DNA of 18,594 bases, from NCBI GenBank assembly GCA_937890655.1, contig CALADT010000145.1:1-18594 (forward strand). Reading direction: 5' to 3'. Each line of letters opens with the position of its first letter. Within the stretch, counting starts at the first letter, position 1. Source of the stretch: an uncultured Mucispirillum sp. (GTDB lineage Bacteria > Chrysiogenota > Deferribacteres > Deferribacterales > Mucispirillaceae). Under the pieces are notes generated by a model, which saw nothing but the letters and a program-made list of their open reading frames with translations, ran no database searches and was not told the origin of the DNA. The position numbers and the translations under genes are program-made. Positions 7,400-14,537 of this stretch are shown here, one piece after another.

Positions 7400-8173
7400 C
7401 AATTAAAAGAACAATATTGTAAAATCGATAATTCATTTATGTTATATTGTAATTCAGTATTAAATAGAAATATTTTATCTGAAAATAGTGTGGATTTATA
7501 TATTACTTCTCCACCATATAATGTTGGAATAGAGTATGCTTCTATAAAAGATGATAATCAATATTCTAATTATTTATCATTTACAAAAGAGTGGCTAGAT
7601 AATTGTTTTTATTGGGCAAAAGAAAGTGGCAGATTATGTTTAAATATTCCTTTAGATAAAAACAAAGGTGGTGTGCAAAGCGTTGGTGCAGATATAATTA
7701 ATATTGCTAAATCTGTTGGATGGAAATATCACACAACTATTATTTGGAATGAAAGTAATATTTCAAGAAGAACAGCATGGGGAAGTTGGATGAGTGCATC
7801 AGCACCATATGTTATAGCACCAGTTGAATTAATAGTAGTTTTTTATAAAGATGTATGGAAAAAGAAACATAAAGGAAATAATGATATTACTAAAAGTGAA
7901 TTTTTAGAGTGGACAAATGGTTTATGGTCTTTTAATGGTGAATCTAAAAAAAGAATTGGACACCCAGCTCCATATCCCAGAGAATTACCTAAAAGATGTA
8001 TAAAATTATTTAGTTACATTGGAGATACTATTTGCGATCCATTTACAGGTAGTGGAACAACAATGATAGAATCCGTATTAAATAAAAGAAATTTTATAGG
8101 AATTGAAATTGATAATACTTATTGTGAATTGGCAATGGAACGATTAAATAAGATTATAAATGAGGGTAAATAA
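7397..8173 (+). CDS. Beta-class site-specific DNA methyltransferase (N4-cytosine or N6-adenine)
   Basis: Transfers a methyl group from S-adenosylmethionine to an exocyclic amino group in a specific DNA sequence, presumably protecting the host from the nuclease encoded next. The 258-residue protein has catalytic motif IV first (SVDLYITSPPYNVG, with TSPPY at residues 37-41) and the AdoMet-binding motif I near the end (CDPFTGSGTT, with DPFTGSG at 214-220). This IV-then-I order is the beta class, Pfam N6_N4_Mtase. The central region, about residues 100-190, would hold the target-recognition part. TSPPY is more typical of N4-cytosine enzymes, but this does not settle the base. The ATG overlaps the recA stop, with no separate Shine-Dalgarno, so translation is likely coupled to recA. 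The recognition sequence cannot be read from the gene. Confidence 0.9.
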   Translation: MQLKEQYCKIDNSFMLYCNSVLNRNILSENSVDLYITSPPYNVGIEYASIKDDNQYSNYLSFTKEWLDNCFYWAKESGRLCLNIPLDKNKGGVQSVGADIINIAKSVGWKYHTTIIWNESNISRRTAWGSWMSASAPYVIAPVELIVVFYKDVWKKKHKGNNDITKSEFLEWTNGLWSFNGESKKRIGHPAPYPRELPKRCIKLFSYIGDTICDPFTGSGTTMIESVLNKRNFIGIEIDNTYCELAMERLNKIINEGK

Positions 8174-8769
8174 ATGAGTAAAAAACTTACTCAAATGGAA
8201 TTAGTTAAACAATATTTTATACAAAATCCTAATAGAGATATACAACACCCAGAAGTTGTAGATTGGGTAACGCAAGAATGGCAAAAAATTACAGGGAATG
8301 TATTTAGAGACCCCGATAGAATGATTAGAAAATTATCTCAAATGGGATTTTTAATTAAAATTGAAAAAGGAGTGTATAGATATGATCCTGATTATGCACA
8401 CCAAAGAAATGATTTAGAAGATTTCACACAAAAACAAAAAAAAGAAATTTTAAAAAGAGATGGATATAAATGTGTAATTTGTGGAATGGGTTTAGAAAAT
8501 GGAGTTGAATTACACATAGACCATATCAAACCAAAAGATTTAGGAGGTAGAGCAACCTTAGAAAATGGACAGACACTATGTGCTAGACATAACTTTTTAA
8601 AGAAGAATTTAAAACAAACAGAAACAGGAAAGAAAATGTTTATTAAAATGTTAGAAAGCGTAAAAACTACAAATGATTATGAATTAAGGGCATTTTTAGA
8701 AGAAGTGTTAAGTGTGTACGAAAAACATAATATTAATGGCCACATAATTTGGAAAAAAGAAACAGAATA
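7397..8769 (+). mobile_element. Inserted restriction-modification cassette between recA and recX
   Basis: The two-gene unit sits exactly between recA and recX, which are normally adjacent. It begins at the recA stop overlap and ends at the recX start overlap, so TAATG coupling is present at both ends. A 21-base near-repeat flanks it (7373-7399 and 8752-8772). Glycine codon GGA makes up 8 of 12 in the nuclease gene and 8 of 16 in the methyltransferase gene, against 2 of 33 in recA. No transposase, integrase or inverted terminal repeat is visible, so the mechanism is not a standard transposon. Insertion with target duplication has been proposed for other restriction-modification units. Confidence 0.6.
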
Positions 8770-8770
8770 A
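8174..8770 (+). CDS. HNH restriction endonuclease (probable type II partner)
   Basis: A 198-residue protein probably cutting unmethylated DNA at the sequence protected by the upstream methyltransferase. Residues about 1-80 look like a winged-helix DNA-binding region (HPEVVDWVTQEWQKITG, FRDPDRMIRKLSQMGFL, IEKGVYRYDPD). Residues about 90-145 form a zinc-stabilised beta-beta-alpha-metal nuclease finger: CVIC (Cys100, Cys103), ELHIDH with DH at 116-117, Asn131 in LENGQTLC, and CARHN (Cys136, His139). The gene starts directly after the methyltransferase TAA, with GAGGG seven bases before the ATG. Its last codons (KKETE) and stop mirror the end of recA (KKAETEI). The stop overlaps recX. Type II restriction is inferred from the pairing; a type IIS enzyme or a non-restriction HNH nuclease cannot be excluded. 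Confidence 0.8.
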   Translation: MSKKLTQMELVKQYFIQNPNRDIQHPEVVDWVTQEWQKITGNVFRDPDRMIRKLSQMGFLIKIEKGVYRYDPDYAHQRNDLEDFTQKQKKEILKRDGYKCVICGMGLENGVELHIDHIKPKDLGGRATLENGQTLCARHNFLKKNLKQTETGKKMFIKMLESVKTTNDYELRAFLEEVLSVYEKHNINGHIIWKKETE

Positions 8771-8772
8771 TG
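8752..8772 (+). repeat. Right copy of direct repeat at the cassette/recX junction
   Basis: GAAAAAAG (8752-8759), AAACAGA (8760-8766), ATAATG (8767-8772) repeats the recA end at 7373-7399 with two 3-base deletions that keep the frame. It encodes the last residues of the HNH protein, its stop and the recX start. Confidence 0.55.
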
Positions 8773-9219
8773 GCATCAAACAGTATAAGTTATGCTTATA
8801 AACTGCTTAGTATGAGAGATTATTTTAGGCAGGAGCTATTTGATAAAATAGAAAAAAAATACGGCATAATTGAGGCTGAAAAAGTTATACAAGAAATGGA
8901 AAATATGGGCTATATTAATGATGAAAGAACTGCTTATAACTATGTTAGAAGTAAGTTAAAATCAGGCTATGGCCCTTATTATATATCAAATAAACTATAC
9001 CTTATAGGGTGTCAAAAGGATATATCTTTTATAGATTATGTAGCAGAAAAGGAAGATATAGATTACAGCTTATATATAAAAAAATATATGGTGCGTTATG
9101 TAAAAGAAAATAGTGATGACCCTTATAAAGATTATGTAAAATGTATAAACTTTTTAAAAAATAAAGGTTATTCACCAAGTTATGTAATGACAATAATAAA
9201 AAAAGAGGATTTTGAATAA
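8770..9219 (+). CDS. recX: RecA regulator RecX
   Basis: RecX binds RecA filaments and limits their activity. I chose ATG 8770 (149 residues) over the in-frame ATG at 8749, because 8770 gives a TAATG overlap with the upstream stop and begins at the normal RecX N-terminus (SISYAYKLLSMRDYFRQEL). The three-helix repeat pattern is visible: YFRQELFDKIEKKYG, VIQEMENMGYINDERTAYNYV, KLKSGYGPYYISNKLYLIG. The C-terminal repeat, KCINFLKNKGYSPSYVMTII, is also seen. It is separated from recA by the restriction-modification pair. The stop overlaps rplI as TAATG, so this gene remains in the operon. No strong ribosome site precedes it; coupling is likely. Confidence 0.85.
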   Translation: MASNSISYAYKLLSMRDYFRQELFDKIEKKYGIIEAEKVIQEMENMGYINDERTAYNYVRSKLKSGYGPYYISNKLYLIGCQKDISFIDYVAEKEDIDYSLYIKKYMVRYVKENSDDPYKDYVKCINFLKNKGYSPSYVMTIIKKEDFE

Positions 9220-9665
9220 TGAAAGTAATATTCTTAAAAAATGTAAAAGGTGTTGCCAACGAAGGCGATATAAAAGAAGTGAAAGAAGGTTATGCAAAAA
9301 ACTTTTTATTTAAACAAAAATTAGCACTAGAGGCTACCCCTGCAAATATGAAAGCCCATGAAGAAAAACTAGAGTCATTAAAAGAGCAGGAAAATTTAAA
9401 AATAGCAGAAGCAAAAGCACTAGGAGAAAAGTTAAAAACTACGAAAGTAGAGTTTAATTTAAAAGCAGGAGATACAGGCAGGCTTTATGGTGCTGTTACA
9501 GGCCAAGAGATATCTGAAGCATTAGGTAAAATGGGTATCCCTTTAGAAAAAAAATTACTTGATATGAAAGAGCCTATTAAAGAGGCCGGCACTCACAGTG
9601 TGAAAGTTAATATTTATAAAGATATTAAAAGCCAGTTGACTGTTATTGTTAATGCTGTAAGTTAA
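9219..9665 (+). CDS. rplI: 50S ribosomal protein bL9
   Basis: Large-subunit ribosomal protein that extends from the L1 stalk region. The 148 residues match bL9: the N-terminal rRNA-binding domain MKVIFLKNVKGVANEGDIKE and YAKNFLFKQKLA, a long central helix (about residues 40-75) and the C-terminal domain with GRLYGAVTGQEI and the final VNIYKDIKSQLTVIV. It overlaps recX by one base. In many bacteria rplI is preceded by rpsF, ssb and rpsR; here it follows recX instead, with dnaB kept downstream. Confidence 0.96.
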   Translation: MKVIFLKNVKGVANEGDIKEVKEGYAKNFLFKQKLALEATPANMKAHEEKLESLKEQENLKIAEAKALGEKLKTTKVEFNLKAGDTGRLYGAVTGQEISEALGKMGIPLEKKLLDMKEPIKEAGTHSVKVNIYKDIKSQLTVIVNAVS

Positions 9666-9676
9666 AGGTAATATTA

Positions 9677-11143
9677 ATGGATAATAATTCAGTAAAAGTT
9701 TCCCCAAATAGTTTAGAGGCAGAACAGGCAGTTATTGCATCTATGTTAATAGATAACAATATTGCTGAAGAAATAATAAACGCATTAAAGCCGGAAGATT
9801 TTTATTTTCCAGCCCATAAACATATACTCACTGCACTAAACAATTTAAATAAAAGGGGACTTCCGCTGGATTTAATCACACTTCATACAGAATTAACAGA
9901 TATTAATTTAATAGAAAAAGCAGGTGGTATAGAATATTTATCTGAGCTTGTAAATACTGTTCCAAACGCAGCAAATGCAGATAAATATCTTGATATTTTA
10001 AAAGAAAAAACAATATTAAGAAGTTTAATAACAGCAGGAAGTGATATTACATCCTTAGGGTATGAAGTTTCTCAAGATGTGGAATCATTAATAGATAAAG
10101 CACAAAATATCACATCAAATTTAGGGGATGGAACAGGGTTAAGACGTTTTGTTGTGCATATTTCAAAAGTCCTTGAAAGCCACCAAGAAATGTTAAATAA
10201 AATCCAAGAAGAAAACAAAAACAATAGTAACAATAAAGATATTACAGGTGTTCCGTCAGGTTTTGAAGCACTGGATAAATTAACAAACGGTTTCCAAAAA
10301 TCAGACTTAATTATTACAGCAGGCAGACCAGGAATGGGTAAAACAGCTTTTGGGTTAAGTGTATTATTAAATGCAGCACAAGCTGGCAAACATTGTGCTT
10401 TTTTCTCCCTTGAAATGAGTTCAGAACAGCTTGTAAAAAGGCTAATATCGGCTGTAGCACATATTGGGCAAAAAACATTAAGAACAGGTAATTTTACTTC
10501 AGAAGAAATAGAAAAATACCTTGCTGCAAACAATGTGTTAGATAAACTTCCTATATATTTAGATGATACACCCTTTATAACAGTAAACCAAATAAAAGCA
10601 AAATGTAGAAAGCTATATAACGCAGGGGAACTAGATATTATATTTGTAGACTATTTGCAGATAATGGGATACAGCAAACATTTACAAAACAGAGAACAGC
10701 AGATTTCAGAAATATCACGTTCTTTAAAAGCTATGGCAAAAGAGTTTAATGTGCCTGTTATTGCACTGGCACAGGTAAACAGGAATGTGGAAAAATCAGA
10801 TAATAAAAGGCCACGTCTTTCAGATTTAAGGGAATCTGGTGCCATAGAGCAGGATGCAGATATTATTATGTTTTTATATAGGGATAAAGTATATAATCCG
10901 GATACAGCATATAAAAACGTAGCAGAAATAATCATAGAAAAACACAGAAATGGGGAGCAAGGCACAGCCTATGTAGAATTTCATGCAGCATATACCCATT
11001 TTGATAAAGATGTTCTGGTAAATCAGCAGGAAATGGACGCTCTTGCAAGGGCAAGTGTTAAAAAAGTAAAATCATCAACAGGCAGAAAAACAAGTGCAAC
11101 AAAACAAGATAGCTCACTTGCTTATGGTGAAATATTAGAATAA
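9677..11143 (+). CDS. dnaB: Replicative DNA helicase DnaB
   Basis: Hexameric 5'-to-3' helicase of the replication fork. The 488-residue protein has the N-terminal domain (NSLEAEQAVIASML, residues about 11-110), a linker region with an Asn/Lys-rich stretch around 178-188, and the RecA-like motor. Walker A is GRPGMGKT (216-223), followed by FFSLEMSSEQLVKRL, Walker B in IIFVDYLQIM, ALAQVNRNVE and LRESGAIEQDADIIMFLYRD. The walker A third residue is Gly where Ser or Gly is usual. The C-terminal 35 residues are a polar Ser/Lys tail beyond the family core. No intein is present. It starts 11 bases after rplI. No hairpin terminator was found immediately downstream. Confidence 0.96.
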   Translation: MDNNSVKVSPNSLEAEQAVIASMLIDNNIAEEIINALKPEDFYFPAHKHILTALNNLNKRGLPLDLITLHTELTDINLIEKAGGIEYLSELVNTVPNAANADKYLDILKEKTILRSLITAGSDITSLGYEVSQDVESLIDKAQNITSNLGDGTGLRRFVVHISKVLESHQEMLNKIQEENKNNSNNKDITGVPSGFEALDKLTNGFQKSDLIITAGRPGMGKTAFGLSVLLNAAQAGKHCAFFSLEMSSEQLVKRLISAVAHIGQKTLRTGNFTSEEIEKYLAANNVLDKLPIYLDDTPFITVNQIKAKCRKLYNAGELDIIFVDYLQIMGYSKHLQNREQQISEISRSLKAMAKEFNVPVIALAQVNRNVEKSDNKRPRLSDLRESGAIEQDADIIMFLYRDKVYNPDTAYKNVAEIIIEKHRNGEQGTAYVEFHAAYTHFDKDVLVNQQEMDALARASVKKVKSSTGRKTSATKQDSSLAYGEILE

Positions 11144-11331
11144 TAGTATAAATATAATATTATCAATTTTATATTTAATGTATTAAATAAATAACTTATA
11201 AAGCTTTAAAATATTCCTTATAAAAAAATCATATAAAACCTTGTTATTTCTAAAGGGAATTAAATAATTTCTTTTATAAAAAAAGTTAATCACAATAATT
11301 TTATTTAATATTTAATATCTAATGTAACACA
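11144..11331. other. AT-rich gap after dnaB, nothing recognised
   Basis: Very A/T-rich sequence between dnaB and the decayed gene on the minus strand. TTATAAAAAAA occurs twice (near 11219 and 11275). No ORF, RNA or convincing terminator is visible. Confidence 0.5.
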
Positions 11332-11769
11332 TTAATAGTATAATATTATTTTTAATAAATCATTTATGTTATTATCCTTATTAAATAAAGCAAGATAATT
11401 TTTTTGTAAAAATAATTCCCTATTTAAGTCGATTTTATTAAGTTCATCATTTTATATATGACTAAAAAGATTTGTTAAAAAATCATTTCTTCCTTTAAGG
11501 TCAGTATATTCTTTTGTTATATAACTTAAACCATTATTATCTAAATATAATTGTTGTTCTGATTTAATAAATGAAGAATAATCATTACGTAAACTATCTA
11601 ATGATAAATGGTTTTTTATAGCATATATATAAGCACTTTTTATATTACCTTTAGATCCATAACGATTTAATAATTCATTATAATCACTTTCTGAAGAAAA
11701 ACTTATAATTTTTTAAGGAAGTTATGAATTTAATAGTAATTTATTTAAAAAACACAAATATATTTTCAT
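11332..11769 (-). pseudogene. Decayed gene of unknown function with three in-frame stops
   Basis: On the minus strand a single reading frame runs from an ATG at 11769 to TAA at 11334-11332. It is interrupted by TAA codons at 11724-11722, 11715-11713 and 11454-11452. Between the second and third stops it encodes about 86 residues of normal-looking soluble protein (for example DYNELLNRYGSKGNIKSAYI, then DLKGRNDFLTNLFSHI). After the third stop it continues in the same frame with DELNKIDLNRELFLQKNYL and a short Leu-rich end. The first 15 codons, MKIYLCFLNKLLLNS, resemble the start of a signal peptide. Codon composition is gene-like throughout, which argues for recent nonsense decay. It lies downstream of the Sel1-repeat gene on the same strand. 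I do not recognise the family. Confidence 0.5.
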
Positions 11770-11841
11770 AAGAAATGAGTATATAGAAAATTTTATACAA
11801 TATAATAAAAAGAATTATAAGTGATTATATGTTTATTAATA

Positions 11842-12423
11842 TTATAAATTCATATCTTTTAGTCGTGTGCATGCTTTTTTATATTTTAAATTACATGCTT
11901 TTTTGTAATATATTATAGCTTTATCTATATTTGGGTTAACCTTAAAGCCATTTTCATAAATAACCCCTAAACTAAAACAGCCAAAACCGTCCTGCTGAGT
12001 GCAGGCTTTTTCAAAAAATTTAGCTGCATTTTTATAGTTTTGTTTAAGTGGGGAGCCTTTATAGTAAATATAGCCTAAATATGCACAACCTTTGGCGATT
12101 TTATTATCACAAGCTGTTTTAAAAAGTGGTATGGATTTTTTTTGTTGAGCTTTATCTTTATCATTTAAAAAAATATTGCCTAGAAAAACGCATGATTCAT
12201 ATATATGATTATTACATGCCTTTTCATAGGTTGTAACAGCAGAAAGAATAAGCCCGTTATCTTCCATAAGCTGTCCTGCATAAAAGCATGCTAAATAATC
12301 ATTATTACTACACCTTGTTTCTAGTGAATTAATATTATCCATATGTTTAGTTTGTTCTGCATAGGAATAATTTGTAGTAAGCAGTAAAAATATAAAAAAT
12401 AAAGGTATTAATTTTTGTAACAT
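11842..12423 (-). CDS. Secreted Cys-rich Sel1-repeat (Hcp-like) protein
   Basis: A 193-residue exported protein made of Sel1-like (TPR-related) repeats. I chose the ATG at 12423 because it starts a signal peptide (MLQK, hydrophobic core IPLFFIFLLLTTNYSYA, cleavage after Ala22). A longer in-frame start at 12540 would add an unlikely 39-residue Tyr/Phe-rich extension. Five Cys-x7-Cys pairs recur at the repeat boundaries: CSNNDYLAC, CNNHIYESC, CDNKIAKGC, CTQQDGFGC and CNLKYKKAC. This is the disulfide pattern of Helicobacter cysteine-rich (Hcp) proteins, which fold in the periplasm or are secreted. Repeat landmarks are AYLGYIYYKG and SLGVIYENGF. No good Shine-Dalgarno is seen upstream. The decayed gene at 11332-11769 follows. 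A role in binding peptides or host interaction is possible but not shown. Confidence 0.8.
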   Translation of the reverse strand: MLQKLIPLFFIFLLLTTNYSYAEQTKHMDNINSLETRCSNNDYLACFYAGQLMEDNGLILSAVTTYEKACNNHIYESCVFLGNIFLNDKDKAQQKKSIPLFKTACDNKIAKGCAYLGYIYYKGSPLKQNYKNAAKFFEKACTQQDGFGCFSLGVIYENGFKVNPNIDKAIIYYKKACNLKYKKACTRLKDMNL

Positions 12424-12552
12424 AATATATACTATACTACTAAATATATAATAATGGAAGTATAAAATAAAAAAATTAATACAAAAATAATATACATAAA
12501 TCATATAGCCATATAAATATCTTAAATTTAATAATAGCATTTTTAAAAAAAG

Positions 12553-12561
12553 TATGTCATA
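12553..12561 (+). promoter_or_regulatory. Possible extended -10 promoter for the SfrBA-like operon
   Basis: TGTCATAAT resembles an extended -10 (TG, one base, then a TATAAT variant) about 35 bases before the ATG at 12597. No good -35 is present. An AGAGAGG ribosome site lies before the start codon. Confidence 0.25.
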
Positions 12562-12596
12562 ATGGATAAATATTATAAAAAGAGAGGTATAGCAAT

Positions 12597-14537
12597 ATGC
12601 CTAAAGTTGTATATGGGTTTAGGAAAGGCCAAAGGCTTGATTTTCGTAATGTTAATGAGTTAGATAGGCCTGAAACTCCCTTTTTATTTGATGATGAAGT
12701 TCAGGGTTACCCTGTAAAGCTTGTTATAAGTTGGCATGGTTTTTTAGTTTATGATGAAAATGCAGATATTGCTGCTGCCATGTGTAATTTTATGCGTTAT
12801 GTTAGCGAGCATGGTTGTTGTGGCAGGTGTATTCCTGGAAAAAATGGCACCACTCATTTAGCTGATATTATGGAAGAATTACGTAATGACCCAGAAATGA
12901 AACGTATGCAGGAAGCTATTGATTTAGCTGATAGCATTCAAGCCACATCAAAATGTTCATTTGCTCCATCATCTGTTAGTATTGTTAAATCTTTTTTATT
13001 AGAATATCCTGAAAAATTACATGAAAATAAAGACGCTCCTAAAGTAAAATATCATTTTCATATGTCTGCCCCTTGCACATCTGCATGCCCTGCACATATA
13101 CAGATTCCTGAATTTATAGACGAGTTACGAACAAAACGGTTTTTACCGGCCTTATCTATTATAAGGGAACATATGCCACTTGCTGGTTTATGTGGCAGAG
13201 TATGTCCTCACCCTTGTGAAAAAGTGTGTAGACGTGGAGAAGTTGATGAACCTATTAATATAATGAATTTAAAACAGTCTGCTTGGAATTATGAATATTA
13301 TAGAAACCAAATGATAAATCTTCCTGAAAAAAAACCTGCAACAAATAAAACATGTGCCATAATTGGGGCAGGGCCTGCGGGGTTGACTGCTGCATATTAC
13401 CTTGCATTAATGGGGCATAAAGTAGAAGTTTTTGATAGAATGATGGAACCAGGAGGAATGACAGCAGCAGGCATACCGGATTTTAGAGAGCCTAGAGAAC
13501 ATTTAGCATATGAAGCAAATATTATACGTAGTTTAGGAGTTAATATCCACTACGGAAAAGAGTTAGGCAAGGAGATAACATTAGATTACCTTAAAAATAC
13601 ATATGATTCCACATTACTTGCCATAGGTAACTGGTTACCACAGGATTCTCGTATATCTAATATGGAAAATATTCAAGGGGTATATAACGGTATTGATTAT
13701 CTTGAAAAAATATCCCGCCATGAAAAGTTATTTGAAAATAAGAAAGTTATAATAGTAGGTGGTGGTAATACGGCTATTGACTGTGCAAGAACAGCTTTGC
13801 GTTTTGGTAACAGTGTAACCATTGTGTATAGGAGAACAAGGGAAGAAATGCCTGCTGAAGATTATGAGATACAAGATGCAATAGATGAAGGAGTAAACAT
13901 AATATTTTTAGCAGCACCTTTTGAAGCAGTAAGCGAAAATGGTAAACTAACAGGTATAAAATGCCATAAAATGCGTTTAGGTTGCGAAGATGCGTCAGGC
14001 AGAAGAAGTCCTGAAATTATCCCAAATGATGATTTTATTATTGAATGTGATTACTTAATACCTGCCATTGGCCAAAAAACTAATATTGATTTTAATAATG
14101 AAAAAATAAAGCTAGAAGTTACAAAATGGAATACTATTGTGTGCCATAAATACCATTTTACCACATCAATAGAAAGTATTTTTGCAGCAGGGGACTGTAT
14201 TGACGGCAACGGTAATACGGTAGTCCGTGCAGTAGGGGACGGCAAAAAAGCAGCTTTAATGATGGATAGATATATGATGACAGGAAAACCATATTTAGAG
14301 CCCTCTGAAGTTATGGAACGTTATTTATATGAAAATAATATATTTAGTTATGGTGAGTCGCCGGAACCACCACGACCAATTATTAATAGATATGAGGCAG
14401 AGAAACTGCCAGTAGAACAACGAATTACTTCATTTGTGGAAGTGGAACAGCCTTTTGATGAACAAACTGCTGCTTTAGAAGCAAGGCGTTGTTTAAGATG
14501 TATGCGTGTGGGAATGTTTGCAACAGGGGAAAAGTAA
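12597..14537 (+). CDS. SfrB-like NAD(P)H oxidoreductase, NuoF-like/GltD-like fusion (FAD, Fe-S)
   Basis: A 646-residue cytoplasmic flavoprotein that should take electrons from NADPH and pass them to the NuoG-like subunit encoded next. Residues about 60-140 resemble the Fe-S end of NuoF: CCGRCIP with Cys74, 75 and 78, then Cys120 before SFLLEYPEKL. The third Cys of the usual CGxCxPC is Gly81. The rest resembles glutamate synthase small subunit (GltD): Cys160/Cys164 and CGRVCPHPCEKVC (199-211) for [4Fe-4S] clusters, FAD motif GAGPAG (257-262), second Rossmann motif VGGGNTAIDCARTA (387-400), YRRTREEMPA with NADPH-type arginines, and IFAAGDC. The closest described arrangement is SfrB of the Geobacter soluble Fe(III) reductase SfrAB, now thought of as an NADPH oxidoreductase. 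It abuts the next gene with no gap. The physiological acceptor is unknown. Confidence 0.75.
   Translation: MPKVVYGFRKGQRLDFRNVNELDRPETPFLFDDEVQGYPVKLVISWHGFLVYDENADIAAAMCNFMRYVSEHGCCGRCIPGKNGTTHLADIMEELRNDPEMKRMQEAIDLADSIQATSKCSFAPSSVSIVKSFLLEYPEKLHENKDAPKVKYHFHMSAPCTSACPAHIQIPEFIDELRTKRFLPALSIIREHMPLAGLCGRVCPHPCEKVCRRGEVDEPINIMNLKQSAWNYEYYRNQMINLPEKKPATNKTCAIIGAGPAGLTAAYYLALMGHKVEVFDRMMEPGGMTAAGIPDFREPREHLAYEANIIRSLGVNIHYGKELGKEITLDYLKNTYDSTLLAIGNWLPQDSRISNMENIQGVYNGIDYLEKISRHEKLFENKKVIIVGGGNTAIDCARTALRFGNSVTIVYRRTREEMPAEDYEIQDAIDEGVNIIFLAAPFEAVSENGKLTGIKCHKMRLGCEDASGRRSPEIIPNDDFIIECDYLIPAIGQKTNIDFNNEKIKLEVTKWNTIVCHKYHFTTSIESIFAAGDCIDGNGNTVVRAVGDGKKAALMMDRYMMTGKPYLEPSEVMERYLYENNIFSYGESPEPPRPIINRYEAEKLPVEQRITSFVEVEQPFDEQTAALEARRCLRCMRVGMFATGEK

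Noticed and set aside
8749..8769. Earlier in-frame ATG for recX
   Set aside because: It lies inside the HNH gene and adds seven charged residues not typical of RecX; ATG 8770 gives the TAATG overlap seen elsewhere in the operon.
12424..12540. Longer N-terminus for the Sel1-repeat protein
   Set aside because: The extra 39 residues are Tyr/Phe/Ile-rich translation of A/T-only DNA, and the real signal peptide begins at 12423.
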